Shown here: piece by piece, positions 1 through 7,952 of the stretch | Layout of the letters: every line of letters begins with the position of its first letter | Numbering within the stretch: the first letter of the stretch is position 1 | Source: Cohnella zeiphila | GTDB lineage: Bacteria > Bacillota > Bacilli > Paenibacillales > Paenibacillaceae | Length of the DNA: 64,000 nt | Assembly: GCF_014212055.1 (NCBI RefSeq) | Contig: NZ_JACJVO010000003.1 | Span: 1-64,000, forward strand | Reading direction: 5' to 3' | Notes under the pieces: generated by a model | What the model was told of the DNA's origin: nothing | Database searches by the model: none | What the model saw: only the letters and a program-made list of their open reading frames with translations | Translations under genes and position numbers: made by a program

Positions 1-104
1 ACGGATGAATACAATCGCTAACGTTTCGTATCCGGTTATCAAGGTCGATTCTTCTTTGCTTGTTAAAGGGAAAGAAGACATCGGGCAAGGCGCAAGCCTG
101 ATAT

Positions 105-180
105 GCTCTCATAGCTCAGTAGGTAGAGTGCATCCATGGTAAGGATGAGGTCACCGGTTCGATCCCGGTTGAGAGCTCCA
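105..180 (+). tRNA. tRNA-Thr (GGT)
   Basis: Full cloverleaf. The 7-bp acceptor stem GCTCTCA pairs with TGAGAGC, followed by discriminator T and an encoded CCA. The anticodon loop ATGGTAA gives anticodon GGT, which reads ACC threonine codons. It is the first of six closely spaced tRNAs. The 104 bp before it hold no gene I can recognise and may be the spacer after an rRNA operon lying outside the window. Confidence 0.95.
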
Positions 181-193
181 CTTTTTCTTAAAC

Positions 194-268
194 GGCCCGT
201 TGGTCAAGCGGTTAAGACACCTCCCTTTCACGGAGGTAACGGGGGTTCGATTCCCCCACGGGTCACCA
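194..268 (+). tRNA. tRNA-Glu (TTC)
   Basis: Acceptor GGCCCGT pairs with ACGGGTC (one G-T wobble), then A and encoded CCA. The anticodon loop CTTTCAC between CCTCC and GGAGG gives TTC, reading GAA/GAG. It lies 13 bp after tRNA-Thr with no terminator between, so the two are probably co-transcribed. Confidence 0.95.
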
Positions 269-273
269 TTTAT

Positions 274-349
274 GGAGGCTTAGCTCAGCTGGGAGAGCAT
301 CTGCCTTACAAGCAGAGGGTCGGGGGTTCGATCCCCTCAGCCTCCACCA
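274..349 (+). tRNA. tRNA-Val (TAC)
   Basis: Acceptor GGAGGCT pairs with AGCCTCC, then A and CCA. The anticodon loop CTTACAA gives TAC, reading GTA valine codons. It is separated from tRNA-Glu by only 5 bp. Confidence 0.95.
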
Positions 350-363
350 TTCCATCTTATCGC

Positions 364-438
364 TGGGGATTAGCCAAGCGGTAAGGCAACGGACTTTGAC
401 TCCGTCATTCCTAGGTTCGAATCCTAGATCCCCAGCCA
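364..438 (+). tRNA. tRNA-Gln (TTG)
   Basis: Acceptor TGGGGAT pairs with ATCCCCA, then G and CCA. It starts with U1, as many bacterial glutamine tRNAs do. The anticodon loop CTTTGAC gives TTG, reading CAA/CAG. It is part of the same six-tRNA run. Confidence 0.95.
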
Positions 439-445
439 GCTATAG

Positions 446-521
446 GAGCCATTAGCTCAGTTGGTAGAGCACCTGACTTTTAATCAGGGTGTCGAAGGTT
501 CGAGTCCTTCATGGCTCACCA
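446..521 (+). tRNA. tRNA-Lys (TTT)
   Basis: Acceptor GAGCCAT pairs with ATGGCTC, then A and CCA. The anticodon loop CTTTTAA gives TTT, reading AAA/AAG lysine codons. Confidence 0.95.
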
Positions 522-537
522 TTTTTGTATTGCCCAT

Positions 538-620
538 GCGCGTGTGGCGGAATTGGCAGACGCACCAGACTTAGGATCTGGCGGGCAACCGTGGGGGTTC
601 AAGTCCCTCCACGCGCACCA
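538..620 (+). tRNA. tRNA-Leu (TAG)
   Basis: Class II tRNA of 83 nt with a long variable arm. Acceptor GCGCGTG pairs with CACGCGC, then A and CCA. The anticodon loop CTTAGGA gives TAG, reading CUN leucine codons. It is the last tRNA of the first run and is followed by a terminator. Confidence 0.95.
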
Positions 621-636
621 ACTTCGAAGCGAAAGG

Positions 637-668
637 CCCTTAAGATCCAAACGGTCTTAAGGGTTTTT
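637..668 (+). terminator. Rho-independent terminator of first tRNA run
   Basis: A 9-bp perfect stem (CCCTTAAGA at 637-645 with TCTTAAGGG at 655-663) is followed by TTTTT. It ends the Thr-Glu-Val-Gln-Lys-Leu tRNA unit. Confidence 0.9.
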
Positions 669-880
669 GTTTTCAAACGATGCAGTAAACCACAATCATC
701 GTTTCGGAACGGAAGCAAAGCGGAGCTTCGTGGTAGCTTGATGCGATCCCAGCACGGTTAACGTTGGCCGGCTTCATTGCAACGCGTGAATATGCAGCGG
801 ATACCCCGGAGGCGTTGAGGCACGTGAGCCCCATCTACCATGGAATTTTCGGCCGAAAGCAAAAAAACGAAAAAAAGATG
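669..880. other. Intergenic region between the two tRNA runs
   Basis: About 210 bp without a plausible gene: no open frame here has a ribosome-binding site. The last 20 bp are A-rich and could act as an UP-like element just before the promoter at 881-909. I see nothing else in it. Confidence 0.5.
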
Positions 881-909
881 TTGCATTTGTCTCAAGAACC
901 TGTTATTAT
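881..909 (+). promoter_or_regulatory. SigA-type promoter of second tRNA run
   Basis: TTGCAT (881-886) and TATTAT (904-909) are separated by exactly 17 bp, and an A-rich tract lies immediately upstream. This close match to the vegetative consensus sits 63 bp before tRNA-Gly and is the only strong promoter seen for the Gly-Arg-Pro-Gly run. Confidence 0.8.
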
Positions 910-971
910 AAATGAGTCGCTGTCGAGACGGTAACGCGGAAACGCCAGCGGATAAACAATAAGCAACCTAT

Positions 972-1046
972 GCGGAAATAGCTCAGTGGTAGAGCATCTC
1001 GTTGCCAACGAGAAGGTCGCGGGTTCGAATCCCGTTTTCCGCTCCA
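972..1046 (+). tRNA. tRNA-Gly (GCC)
   Basis: Acceptor GCGGAAA pairs with TTTCCGC, then T and CCA. The anticodon loop TTGCCAA gives GCC, reading GGC/GGT glycine codons. It is the first tRNA of the second run. Confidence 0.95.
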
Positions 1047-1049
1047 TAT

Positions 1050-1126
1050 GCGCCCTTAGCTCAGCTGGATAGAGCGTTAGACTACGAATCTAAAGGCCGG
1101 GAGTTCGAATCTCTCAGGGCGCGCCA
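1050..1126 (+). tRNA. tRNA-Arg (ACG)
   Basis: Acceptor GCGCCCT pairs with AGGGCGC, then G and CCA. The anticodon loop CTACGAA gives ACG. A34 would be deaminated to inosine by TadA so that the tRNA reads CGU/CGC/CGA. Confidence 0.95.
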
Positions 1127-1146
1127 TTCAGTTAAGCAATTGTTCA

Positions 1147-1223
1147 CGGGACGTAGCTCAGCTTGGTAGAGCACCTGGTTTGGGACCAGGGGGTCGCATG
1201 TTCGAATCGTGTCGTCCCGACCA
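1147..1223 (+). tRNA. tRNA-Pro (TGG)
   Basis: Acceptor CGGGACG pairs with CGTCCCG, then A and CCA. The anticodon loop TTTGGGA gives TGG, reading CCA/CCG proline codons. Confidence 0.95.
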
Positions 1224-1239
1224 TTATTGTCCCATATAT

Positions 1240-1313
1240 GCGGGTGTAGTTCAATGGTAGAACTCCAGCCTTCCAAGCTGGTAGCGTGGGTTCGATTCCC
1301 ATCACCCGCTCCA
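1240..1313 (+). tRNA. tRNA-Gly (TCC)
   Basis: Acceptor GCGGGTG pairs with CACCCGC, then T and CCA. The anticodon loop CTTCCAA gives TCC, reading GGA/GGG. It is the second glycine isoacceptor of this run and its last gene. Confidence 0.95.
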
Positions 1314-1329
1314 TATCGCGTACAATCGA

Positions 1330-1354
1330 AAGTCTTGATTACAAGGCTTTTTTT
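1330..1354 (+). terminator. Terminator of second tRNA run
   Basis: AAGTCTTG (1330-1337) pairs with CAAGGCTT (1342-1349, one G-T pair) and runs into a T tract. The convergent membrane-protein gene ends only a few bases further on. Confidence 0.75.
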
Positions 1355-1359
1355 GTTGT

Positions 1360-2499
1360 TTATTTGGCACGAACTTGCTGACGGTTGCGGTTCAGCCGGT
1401 AGTCGGCGATCGGGACGGTTTTGCGCCGCTGCGTGAGGCGGAGCTTCCGGACGAGAACGATCATTGTCATCAGAAGCAGCGGGATGGACAAGGCTGGAAC
1501 CGCTGCAGCGAACGGGAGCGACAGGAAGAAGCAGGACAAACCCCAAAATTCGGCGGGACCGATGCGCAAAGCGGCGTTGGCGTCGTTATACTTCTCCGTA
1601 AAAATGCCGATGAAAGCCAAGTAAAGCGGCATGGCCGCCAAGAAAGGGACGGAGCTGAACGGCGGGAGAACGAGGAGAAGGAGCAAGCACATCAGCGAAT
1701 ACGAAAGCCGTCTCCCCAAGTGACGGGTTAGACGACGCGTATCCCAGATCAGGATCGCCAAAAGCAGCATCGTAACCGATAGCAAGGCGAACGGTGCCGC
1801 AGCGGAGAGGCCGGGAAGCGTCCAGAATGCCGTGAGCGAATCGGCTTGGAGTCGGGAGGCAAAGCGGGTGTATGCTCCCTGGCCGTACGCCAGAACGGCG
1901 ACGGGGGTTAGCAAAGCGGTGAAGAAAAAAGCATGCCGAACATAAGCGTCCCGGCGCAGCCTTCCGCTTGTCAAGAGAACCAGCAGCGGAACGATAAACA
2001 GATGAATCGCGAGCGCCAGCGCGATAGCTGCGCGCTTGGTGTGTCCGCGCTCGCGCAAACGGAACGAAAGTCCAAGAAGAAGCAGGAGCAGCGAATCCAA
2101 CGTTCCGAGTCGAAAGCTTTCCGCGAAGGGGGCAAACATCGCTCCGAAGATCAGCAGTACGAGACGGGACGAACGGCGCTCGCCTTTGTACAAGATGTCG
2201 CTCCAGAGCCATAGTGCCCCTGCGTAAGCCGTTGCGGCCAGGAGACTTTGCCATATGGTGATTTGCCGGGACGGAAGCAAATGGAGCCATGAGAAAGCTG
2301 CCGTCAAGGCCGGAGACGGTTCCAATCGATGGGCGAGGGGGTTAGAGATCTCCTGTGCGGCAGGATGCAGCAGAAACGCGAGCGCGGCGGCGAGAAGACC
2401 GAGGCCGAGCAAGCAAAATGCTTGAATGCGTTTGCCGCCGTCCGGCTTGGCGATGGCGCGGGAACGATTTTTCGAATGATGAACCTGCAAGCTTCTCAT
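1360..2499 (-). CDS. Polytopic membrane protein, possibly GT-C-like
   Basis: The 379-residue protein has a short basic N-terminus and then about ten hydrophobic stretches across its whole length, so it is an integral membrane protein with many helices. A Ser/Arg-rich cytoplasmic-type N-tail (about residues 1-25) precedes the first helix, and the C-tail is Arg-rich. Length, helix pattern and alternating short loops resemble GT-C-fold (mannosyltransferase/DUF2029-like) proteins, but I see no decisive catalytic motif, so function is open. ATG at 2499 is chosen because AAGGAGGGG stands about 8 nt before it. It is divergent from ppc and convergent with the tRNA run. A perfect TATAAT (minus strand, about 2542-2547) precedes it. 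Confidence 0.75.
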   Translation of the reverse strand: MRSLQVHHSKNRSRAIAKPDGGKRIQAFCLLGLGLLAAALAFLLHPAAQEISNPLAHRLEPSPALTAAFSWLHLLPSRQITIWQSLLAATAYAGALWLWSDILYKGERRSSRLVLLIFGAMFAPFAESFRLGTLDSLLLLLLGLSFRLRERGHTKRAAIALALAIHLFIVPLLVLLTSGRLRRDAYVRHAFFFTALLTPVAVLAYGQGAYTRFASRLQADSLTAFWTLPGLSAAAPFALLSVTMLLLAILIWDTRRLTRHLGRRLSYSLMCLLLLLVLPPFSSVPFLAAMPLYLAFIGIFTEKYNDANAALRIGPAEFWGLSCFFLSLPFAAAVPALSIPLLLMTMIVLVRKLRLTQRRKTVPIADYRLNRNRQQVRAK

Positions 2500-2558
2500 C
2501 CCGAATCCCCTCCTTGGGGCGTGAACCGGATTATACCTGCTTCATTATAACAGGTGAT

Positions 2559-2575
2559 TGATACAAATTGTATCA
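2559..2575. promoter_or_regulatory. 17-bp perfect palindrome between ppc and membrane gene
   Basis: TGATACAAATTGTATCA is a perfect 17-bp inverted repeat around one central base. It overlaps the -35 zone of the minus-strand promoter whose -10 is TATAAT and lies upstream of ppc. Shape and place fit an operator for a dimeric regulator of either or both divergent genes. No regulator can be named. Confidence 0.5.
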
Positions 2576-2725
2576 TAATTTTAGACGAGGTAAAGTGCCG
2601 ATGGGATTGGTAATCCGTTCCGTTCGACAACGAATTCGTTTAGGGGGAAGATTTTCGAGGTTATTTGTAGTATGATAAAAAACAGGGCATTTTTCGATCG
2701 AAATGCAACATGTGGGGTGAGAGAG

Positions 2726-5521
2726 TTGACTGAACTGGCCAATACGAGCATTCCGTCTTCGAACCACCTGCTTCGCCGCGACGTTCGTTTTTTGGGCAAT
2801 ATTCTGGGCGAAGTGCTGGTTCATCAAGGCGGCCGGGAGCTTCTGGATCATGTAGAGAAAATTCGCGAGACGAGCAAATCCCTCCGCGCGGACTTCGATC
2901 CCAAGCTGTACGACGAATTTCTGAACGCCATCAATCACTTGGCTCCGGACATCCGGCACCAGGTTATTCGCGCGTTCGCGACTTATTTCCAGTTGGTCAA
3001 TATCGCCGAGCAGAACCACCGGATCCGCCGTAAGCGCGATTACGAGCGGTCGACGGGCGAGGCCGTGCAGCCCGGCTCCATCGAGAGCGCGATTCAAGGG
3101 CTGAAGGATAAGAATTTGCCGCTTGAAGAAGTTCAAGAGCTGATCCAAGGCATCTCGCTGGAGCTGGTCATGACTGCCCATCCGACGGAAGCGATGCGCC
3201 GCGCCGTGCTGGACATTCATAAGCGGATTGCCGACGAGATGATGGAGCTCGACAACCCCTCGCTCACGTACCGCGAGCGGGAGAAGCTGTGCGATCAGCT
3301 TCGCAACGAAGTGCTGACGCTCTGGCAAACGGACGAGCTGCGCAACCGCAAGCCGACCGTTATCGACGAAGTGCGCAACGGAATGTACTTTTTCAACGAA
3401 ACGCTGTTTGACGTACTGCCGGATGTGTATGACGAGTTGGAGCGCTGCCTGGGCAAATATTATCCGGAACAGAGCTGGCACGTGCCGACGTATTTGCGCT
3501 TCGGTTCCTGGATCGGGGGAGACCGTGACGGCAATCCTTCGGTTACGGCCGACGTAACTTGGCGGACGCTGAACATCCAGCGGGGATTGGCGATTTATAA
3601 ATACGAGACGCTGCTGCGGCAGCTGATGCGCAAGATGAGCTTCAGCACCAGCATCGTGGAAGTGAAGCCCGAACTGATGGAGTCGATCGAACAGGATCGC
3701 GCCAACGTGGAACTGAAGTCGGTCGAGCCTTGGACGAACGAGAAGGAACCTTACCGCATCAAGCTGACCTATATGATCCAGAAGCTGCAGAACGTGCGCA
3801 GCGAGCTGTTCAAGGGCACGAAGCAAAGCTACAACGACGCTTCGGAATTCGTAGCCGACCTTCTGTTGATCGACCGCAGCCTGCGCCATCATTTTGCGGA
3901 TTTCGTGGCGGACACGTACCTGAAGAAGCTCATCCGCCAAGCCGAGCTGTTCGGCTTCCATCTGGCCGCGCTGGACGTGCGCCAGCATAGCCAGGAGCAC
4001 GAGAACGCGATGAAGGAAGTGCTCGCGAAGGCGGGTGTCGTCAGCGACTACGCCGCGCTGTCCGAAGAGGAGAAGATCGAGCTGTTGGGCGGCCTGCTGG
4101 AAGATTCGCGCCCGCTGCTGCACGAGAACGCGAACCTGACGGACGGCACGAAGGAAATCCTGAACGTCTACCGGACGATCTTCCGGGCGCAGCAGGAGTT
4201 CGGCCGCGAATGCATCCGCACCTACTTGATCAGCATGACCCAAGGCGCCAGCGACATGCTGGAAGTAATGGTGTTCGCGAAAGAAGCCGGTTTGTACCGT
4301 CGGACCCGGGACGGCTCGATCGTCAGCACGCTGCAGTCGGTTCCGCTGTTCGAGACGATCGACGACCTGCATGCGGCGCCGGAGATTATGAAGACGCTGT
4401 TCGAGCTTCCGATCTACCGCGAGACGCTGGCGTCGATGGGCGATCAGCACGAGATCATGCTCGGCTATTCGGACAGCAACAAGGATGGCGGCATGGTGAC
4501 GGCCAACTGGGAACTGCGCGTCGCCATGAACAAGCTGACGGGTATCGCCAAAGAATACGGCGTTCGCCTGAAATTCTTCCACGGGCGCGGGGGAGCGCTG
4601 GGACGCGGCGGCATGCCGCTGAACCGCAGCATTCTGGCCCAGCCGCCGCATACGATCGGCGGAGGCATCAAGATTACGGAGCAGGGCGAAGTGCTGACGT
4701 CCCGCTATTCGATGCAGGGTATCGCGTACCGGAGCCTGGAGCAGGCGACGAGCGCCCTCGTCAAAGCCGCTTACATGTCGCGACATCCCGAAGAAGGACA
4801 CGCGGATTCGGAAGCGGATTGGGAACGGATCATGCCCGGCATTTCCGAGACGGCTCTCACGAAGTATCAGGATCTTATTTTCCGCGATCCGGGCTTCCTG
4901 ACGTTCTTCAAGGAGTCGACTCCGCTGTCGGAAGTAGGGGAACTCAACATCGGCTCCCGTCCTTCGAAGCGCAAGAACAGCGAACGGTTCGAAGACTTGC
5001 GGGCCATTCCGTGGGTGTTCTCCTGGACGCAGAGCCGGTACTTGCTGCCGGCATGGTACGCGGCGGGGACGGCGTTCGACCGTTATATCGGCGGCGACAA
5101 CGCGAAGCTGGAGACGCTGCGCGGAATGTATCGCGATTATTCGTTCTTCCGCTCGCTGATCGACAATCTGCAGATGGCTTTGGCCAAATCGGATTTGATC
5201 ATCGCCCGCAAGTACTCTGACATGATCAAGGACGAGGAGATTCGCAAGCGGATCTTCGCGCTGATCGAAGAAGAGTTCGAGCTGACGAAGAAAACGATTC
5301 TGGCGATCACGGGTCAAGACGACATTCTGGACAACGTTCCGGTCATCCAGGAATCGATTCGCCTGCGCAACCCGTATGTCGATCCTCTGAGCTATCTGCA
5401 GGTCCAGCTGCTGACCGAACTTCGGGCGAAGCGTTCGGCCGGCGAGGACGATCCGGAGCTGCTGCGCGAGGTACTTCTGACGATCAACGGAGTTGCGGCG
5501 GGGATGCGGAATACCGGCTGA
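2726..5521 (+). CDS. ppc: Phosphoenolpyruvate carboxylase
   Basis: This enzyme carboxylates phosphoenolpyruvate with bicarbonate to oxaloacetate, an anaplerotic cytoplasmic step. The 931-residue length is typical of bacterial PEPC. Visible motifs are VMTAHPTEAMRR (catalytic His region), GYSDSNKDGG, the glycine/arginine loop FHGRGGALGRGG, QPPHTIGGGIKITEQGE, and the C-terminal end MRNTG typical of the family. I start it at TTG 2726 because GGGGTGA lies 5 nt upstream and the protein then begins LTELANTSIPSS like relatives. The in-frame ATG at 2672 lacks a ribosome-binding site and would add 18 unusual residues. It is transcribed alone, with a terminator downstream. Confidence 0.95.
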   Translation: MTELANTSIPSSNHLLRRDVRFLGNILGEVLVHQGGRELLDHVEKIRETSKSLRADFDPKLYDEFLNAINHLAPDIRHQVIRAFATYFQLVNIAEQNHRIRRKRDYERSTGEAVQPGSIESAIQGLKDKNLPLEEVQELIQGISLELVMTAHPTEAMRRAVLDIHKRIADEMMELDNPSLTYREREKLCDQLRNEVLTLWQTDELRNRKPTVIDEVRNGMYFFNETLFDVLPDVYDELERCLGKYYPEQSWHVPTYLRFGSWIGGDRDGNPSVTADVTWRTLNIQRGLAIYKYETLLRQLMRKMSFSTSIVEVKPELMESIEQDRANVELKSVEPWTNEKEPYRIKLTYMIQKLQNVRSELFKGTKQSYNDASEFVADLLLIDRSLRHHFADFVADTYLKKLIRQAELFGFHLAALDVRQHSQEHENAMKEVLAKAGVVSDYAALSEEEKIELLGGLLEDSRPLLHENANLTDGTKEILNVYRTIFRAQQEFGRECIRTYLISMTQGASDMLEVMVFAKEAGLYRRTRDGSIVSTLQSVPLFETIDDLHAAPEIMKTLFELPIYRETLASMGDQHEIMLGYSDSNKDGGMVTANWELRVAMNKLTGIAKEYGVRLKFFHGRGGALGRGGMPLNRSILAQPPHTIGGGIKITEQGEVLTSRYSMQGIAYRSLEQATSALVKAAYMSRHPEEGHADSEADWERIMPGISETALTKYQDLIFRDPGFLTFFKESTPLSEVGELNIGSRPSKRKNSERFEDLRAIPWVFSWTQSRYLLPAWYAAGTAFDRYIGGDNAKLETLRGMYRDYSFFRSLIDNLQMALAKSDLIIARKYSDMIKDEEIRKRIFALIEEEFELTKKTILAITGQDDILDNVPVIQESIRLRNPYVDPLSYLQVQLLTELRAKRSAGEDDPELLREVLLTINGVAAGMRNTG

Positions 5522-5560
5522 TCGGACGGCAGAGGCTTTGCCTATACGAAGTCCGAGCGA

Positions 5561-5610
5561 AGGGGTGCCCGGGGCTGGATAAGCCCGAGAGGGCGCCCTT
5601 CTTGCTTTTT
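5561..5610 (+). terminator. Terminator after ppc
   Basis: AGGGGTGCCC and GGGCGCCCTT form an imperfect GC-rich stem with an inner GGGCT/AGCCC arm, followed by a T-rich stretch (CTTCTTGCTTTTT). It separates ppc from sigW. Confidence 0.65.
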
Positions 5611-5669
5611 GGCCGATCGTCGATTACCATTTTACTAGGAGAATGCGTTTCGTTATCGGAGGATGGACG

Positions 5670-6233
5670 GTGAAGCCAATAGAGACGCGGCTCGCGAGGT
5701 TGGCCCGGAAGGGAGACCAGCGGGCGTTCGCGGAGATCGTGGATTTGTACAAGGACAAGCTGTACCATTTGGCTTACCGGATGATGAACAACCGTCAGGA
5801 GGCGGAAGACGTCGTTCAGGAGAGCTTCCTTCGGGTGTACAAACATCTGGACCGGTACGACGAGAACCAGAAGTTCTCCACTTGGATTTACCGAATCGCG
5901 ACGAATCTGTGCATCGATCGGCTGCGCAAGCGGCGTCCGGTCTACTCGCTCGACGCGGAGACCGACCATGAAGGGTTGGACGGATATGCGATGCTGCCGA
6001 GCGACGAACGGACGCCGGAGAGCGAAGTGATCCTGTCGGAGACGCAGCGCCTCATTCGCGACGCGATCGAGACGCTGCCGGTCAAGTACAAGTCCGTCAT
6101 GATTTTGCGCTACTTGCAGGACTTGTCGCTGCAAGAGATTTCGGATGTGCTGGACTTGCCGGTGACGACCATCAAGACCCGGGTGCATCGGGGACGCGAA
6201 TTTATGCGGAAGAAATTGGAGAACAAGCTTTGA
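5670..6233 (+). CDS. sigW: ECF RNA polymerase sigma factor SigW
   Basis: This 187-residue ECF sigma factor has region 2 at about residues 25-90 (YKDKLYHLAYRMMNN, EDVVQESFLRVYKHL, KFSTWIYRIATNLCIDRLRK) and region 4 at about 125-185 (LQEISDVLDLPVTTIKTRVHRGRE). In Bacillus, SigW answers cell-envelope stress and antimicrobial peptides and is held by the membrane anti-sigma RsiW. The next gene here is such an anti-sigma. I start it at GTG 5670 because GGAGGA sits 6 nt upstream; the upstream ATG 5643 adds residues not expected for the family. Assignment to SigW rather than a close paralogue rests on similarity and the linked rsiW-type gene. Confidence 0.9.
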   Translation: MKPIETRLARLARKGDQRAFAEIVDLYKDKLYHLAYRMMNNRQEAEDVVQESFLRVYKHLDRYDENQKFSTWIYRIATNLCIDRLRKRRPVYSLDAETDHEGLDGYAMLPSDERTPESEVILSETQRLIRDAIETLPVKYKSVMILRYLQDLSLQEISDVLDLPVTTIKTRVHRGREFMRKKLENKL

Positions 6234-6253
6234 CGAAATAAGGGCACATCGCT

Positions 6254-6279
6254 TGAAACCGCAACGATTCCGCAGCGTA
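6254..6279 (+). promoter_or_regulatory. ECF SigW-type promoter before rsiW
   Basis: TGAAAC (6254-6259) and CGTA (6276-6279) stand 16 bp apart. This is the spacing and sequence of the Bacillus sigma-W consensus (TGAAAC N16 CGTA). It lies in the 106-bp gap between sigW and the anti-sigma gene, so SigW would raise transcription of its own inhibitor. No similar element was found upstream of sigW itself. Confidence 0.75.
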
Positions 6280-6339
6280 CATTATAGAAGCAATCGCTAC
6301 GGAGTATGAGCTCCGATGCAGAAGGGGATGGCATTAAAC

Positions 6340-6948
6340 ATGGAATGCAAAGCCGCCATCGCATATATGCACGATTATCTGGATCGCGAGCTTCCCCGGG
6401 AGCAGACGCTGGAGCTGCAGAAGCACCTGGCTTCCTGCGCCGAATGCCGGACCAGGCTGGAAGCGCTGGAGAAGACCGATGCGCTCATGCGAACCTTGGC
6501 CTCGGAGAAGACGCCGGACGATCTGACATACCGAATTATGAAGTCGCTGCCGAAGTCGCGGAATCCTCGCGCATGGACAACTTGGGTGAGAAGGCATCCG
6601 GCGATGTCCGCGGCTGCAATGTTCATTGTCGTCATGGTGTCCAGCTTCGTCGCCATGTGGAACCAGAACCAGCAGCTTACCGTTCGAGGCGATCTGGATC
6701 ACGTGGTCATTCAAGGCCATACTGTCATCGTGCCGGCCGGGCAGCAGGTAGCCGGCGATCTTACGGTCGAGAACGGCGTCGCGCAGGTAATGGGCGACGT
6801 TCAGGGGAACTTGACGGTGATCGACGGCAACGTAACGCTGGCATCCACCGCGCATATCGCGGGCAAGGTCAAGACGATCGATCGCGCCGTCGACTGGGCT
6901 TGGTATAAGGTTACTTCTTGGTTCGACACGATCGCTTACGGATCCTGA
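6340..6948 (+). CDS. rsiW: Anti-sigma W factor with ZAS zinc finger and extracytoplasmic tail
   Basis: Counting from MECKAAIAYMHDYLD, the protein has 202 residues. A zinc-anti-sigma (ZAS) domain carries Cys3 and the H29-x3-C33-x2-C36 motif. One transmembrane helix follows at about 87-107 (AAAMFIVVMVSSFVAMW). The outside part (about 115-175) has short Gly/Val-rich repeats such as GDLTVENG, GDVQGNLTVIDGNVTL and AGKVKTID, like a polymer-forming (bactofilin-type) beta solenoid. It should bind SigW at the membrane until cut by regulated proteolysis. The start is uncertain: ATG 6316 and 6328 are in frame, and none has an ideal ribosome-binding site. A terminator follows. Confidence 0.85.
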   Translation: MECKAAIAYMHDYLDRELPREQTLELQKHLASCAECRTRLEALEKTDALMRTLASEKTPDDLTYRIMKSLPKSRNPRAWTTWVRRHPAMSAAAMFIVVMVSSFVAMWNQNQQLTVRGDLDHVVIQGHTVIVPAGQQVAGDLTVENGVAQVMGDVQGNLTVIDGNVTLASTAHIAGKVKTIDRAVDWAWYKVTSWFDTIAYGS

Positions 6949-6980
6949 AGCGAATGGGGCCCAATTTCGCGAGGGGGCGG

Positions 6981-7009
6981 CCTCCCTGGGACTTTGGGAG
7001 GTTTTTTTT
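6981..7009 (+). terminator. Terminator after rsiW
   Basis: CCTCCC (6981-6986) and GGGAGG (6996-7001) are followed by eight T. It separates sigW-rsiW from cdaA. Confidence 0.85.
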
Positions 7010-7121
7010 CCTTTCGAGAGGATTTCGAAGCGGGAGTAGAGAACTGAATAAAGATGTAAACTAAGCGCAATCTGACAAGAATCGGGAAAACCCGGTCGAG
7101 ACGCCAAACAGGGGGTGCGTC

Positions 7122-7952
7122 TTGGAAGGTTACTTTCAATCGTTGACATGGCAAAGCGCCATCAAAGATATCGCCGACATCTCGATCGTCAGCTACATCA
7201 TTTATAAGCTGTTCCAGCTTGTCCAAGGGACTCGCGCTGTCCAGCTTCTTAAAGGAATCTTTTTGATTATCGTCACATGGGCGCTCGCTACGTGGCTGAA
7301 CCTGTACACGCTCAAGTGGCTGATGAATCAGATGTTCTCTTGGGGAATCGTGACGGTCGTGATCATCTTCCAGCCGGAGCTTCGTCGGGCGCTGGAGCAG
7401 CTAGGCAGAGGCAAGCTGTTCAGCCGAACGGCTGCCGAACAGGATATCAGCCAGACGATAGGCGAGCTCATTAAGGCTGTTAACTACTTGTCCCGGCGCA
7501 AGATCGGCGCACTGATCGTATTCGAGCGCAAGACCGGGATCAACGATTATATTGAGTCCGGCATCAAGATGGAGTCTCGGATCAGCTCGGAGCTGCTGAT
7601 CAATATTTTTATCCCGAACACGCCGCTTCACGACGGAGCGGTCATCGTCCGGGAGACGCATATCATGGCCGCGGGCTGTTATTTGCCGCTGTCCGAAAAC
7701 CCGTTTATCAGCAAAGAGCTGGGAACGCGGCATCGCGCGGCGATCGGCGTCAGCGAGGTGTGCGACGCGATCTCCGTCGTCGTCTCCGAGGAGACGGGAC
7801 AAGTCTCTCTGGCGATGAACGGGCAGATCGTCCGCGACATCAAGGAAGAGTCTTTGATCTCCAAGCTGTTCGAGGAGCTGCGTCCGAACCAGAGGGCAAA
7901 AGGAAGAGATTGGGCGTTCTGGAAGCGGAAAGAAGGTGACGGCCATGGATAA
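7122..7952 (+). CDS. cdaA: Diadenylate cyclase CdaA
   Basis: Makes cyclic di-AMP from two ATP at the membrane. Three hydrophobic segments occupy about residues 10-95, followed by a short coiled linker and the DAC domain with the signature DGA (NTPLHDGAVIV) and RHR (GTRHRAAIG) motifs. Length (276 aa) matches the family. The start is TTG 7122 with GGGGGTG 5 nt upstream. It overlaps the next gene by 8 nt, the conserved cdaA-cdaR-glmM arrangement, where CdaR and GlmM modulate cyclase activity and so tie c-di-AMP to cell-wall precursor supply. A terminator lies upstream, so the operon has its own promoter, which I could not pick out. Confidence 0.95.
   Translation: MEGYFQSLTWQSAIKDIADISIVSYIIYKLFQLVQGTRAVQLLKGIFLIIVTWALATWLNLYTLKWLMNQMFSWGIVTVVIIFQPELRRALEQLGRGKLFSRTAAEQDISQTIGELIKAVNYLSRRKIGALIVFERKTGINDYIESGIKMESRISSELLINIFIPNTPLHDGAVIVRETHIMAAGCYLPLSENPFISKELGTRHRAAIGVSEVCDAISVVVSEETGQVSLAMNGQIVRDIKEESLISKLFEELRPNQRAKGRDWAFWKRKEGDGHG

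Noticed and set aside
1..104. Possible end of a 5S rRNA gene
   Set aside because: The sequence does not show the conserved 5S 3' end, so an rRNA operon just upstream of the window is possible but cannot be claimed.
1082..1546. Minus-strand ORF over the tRNA genes, with GAGDGNRTHA- and DDTIRTCD-like strings
   Set aside because: These strings are the well-known false translations of tRNA genes on the opposite strand.
2573..5317. A 914-codon open frame on the minus strand opposite ppc
   Set aside because: It lies entirely over the PEP carboxylase gene, has Arg/Gln/His-rich composition typical of antisense frames in GC-rich DNA, and shows no family motif.
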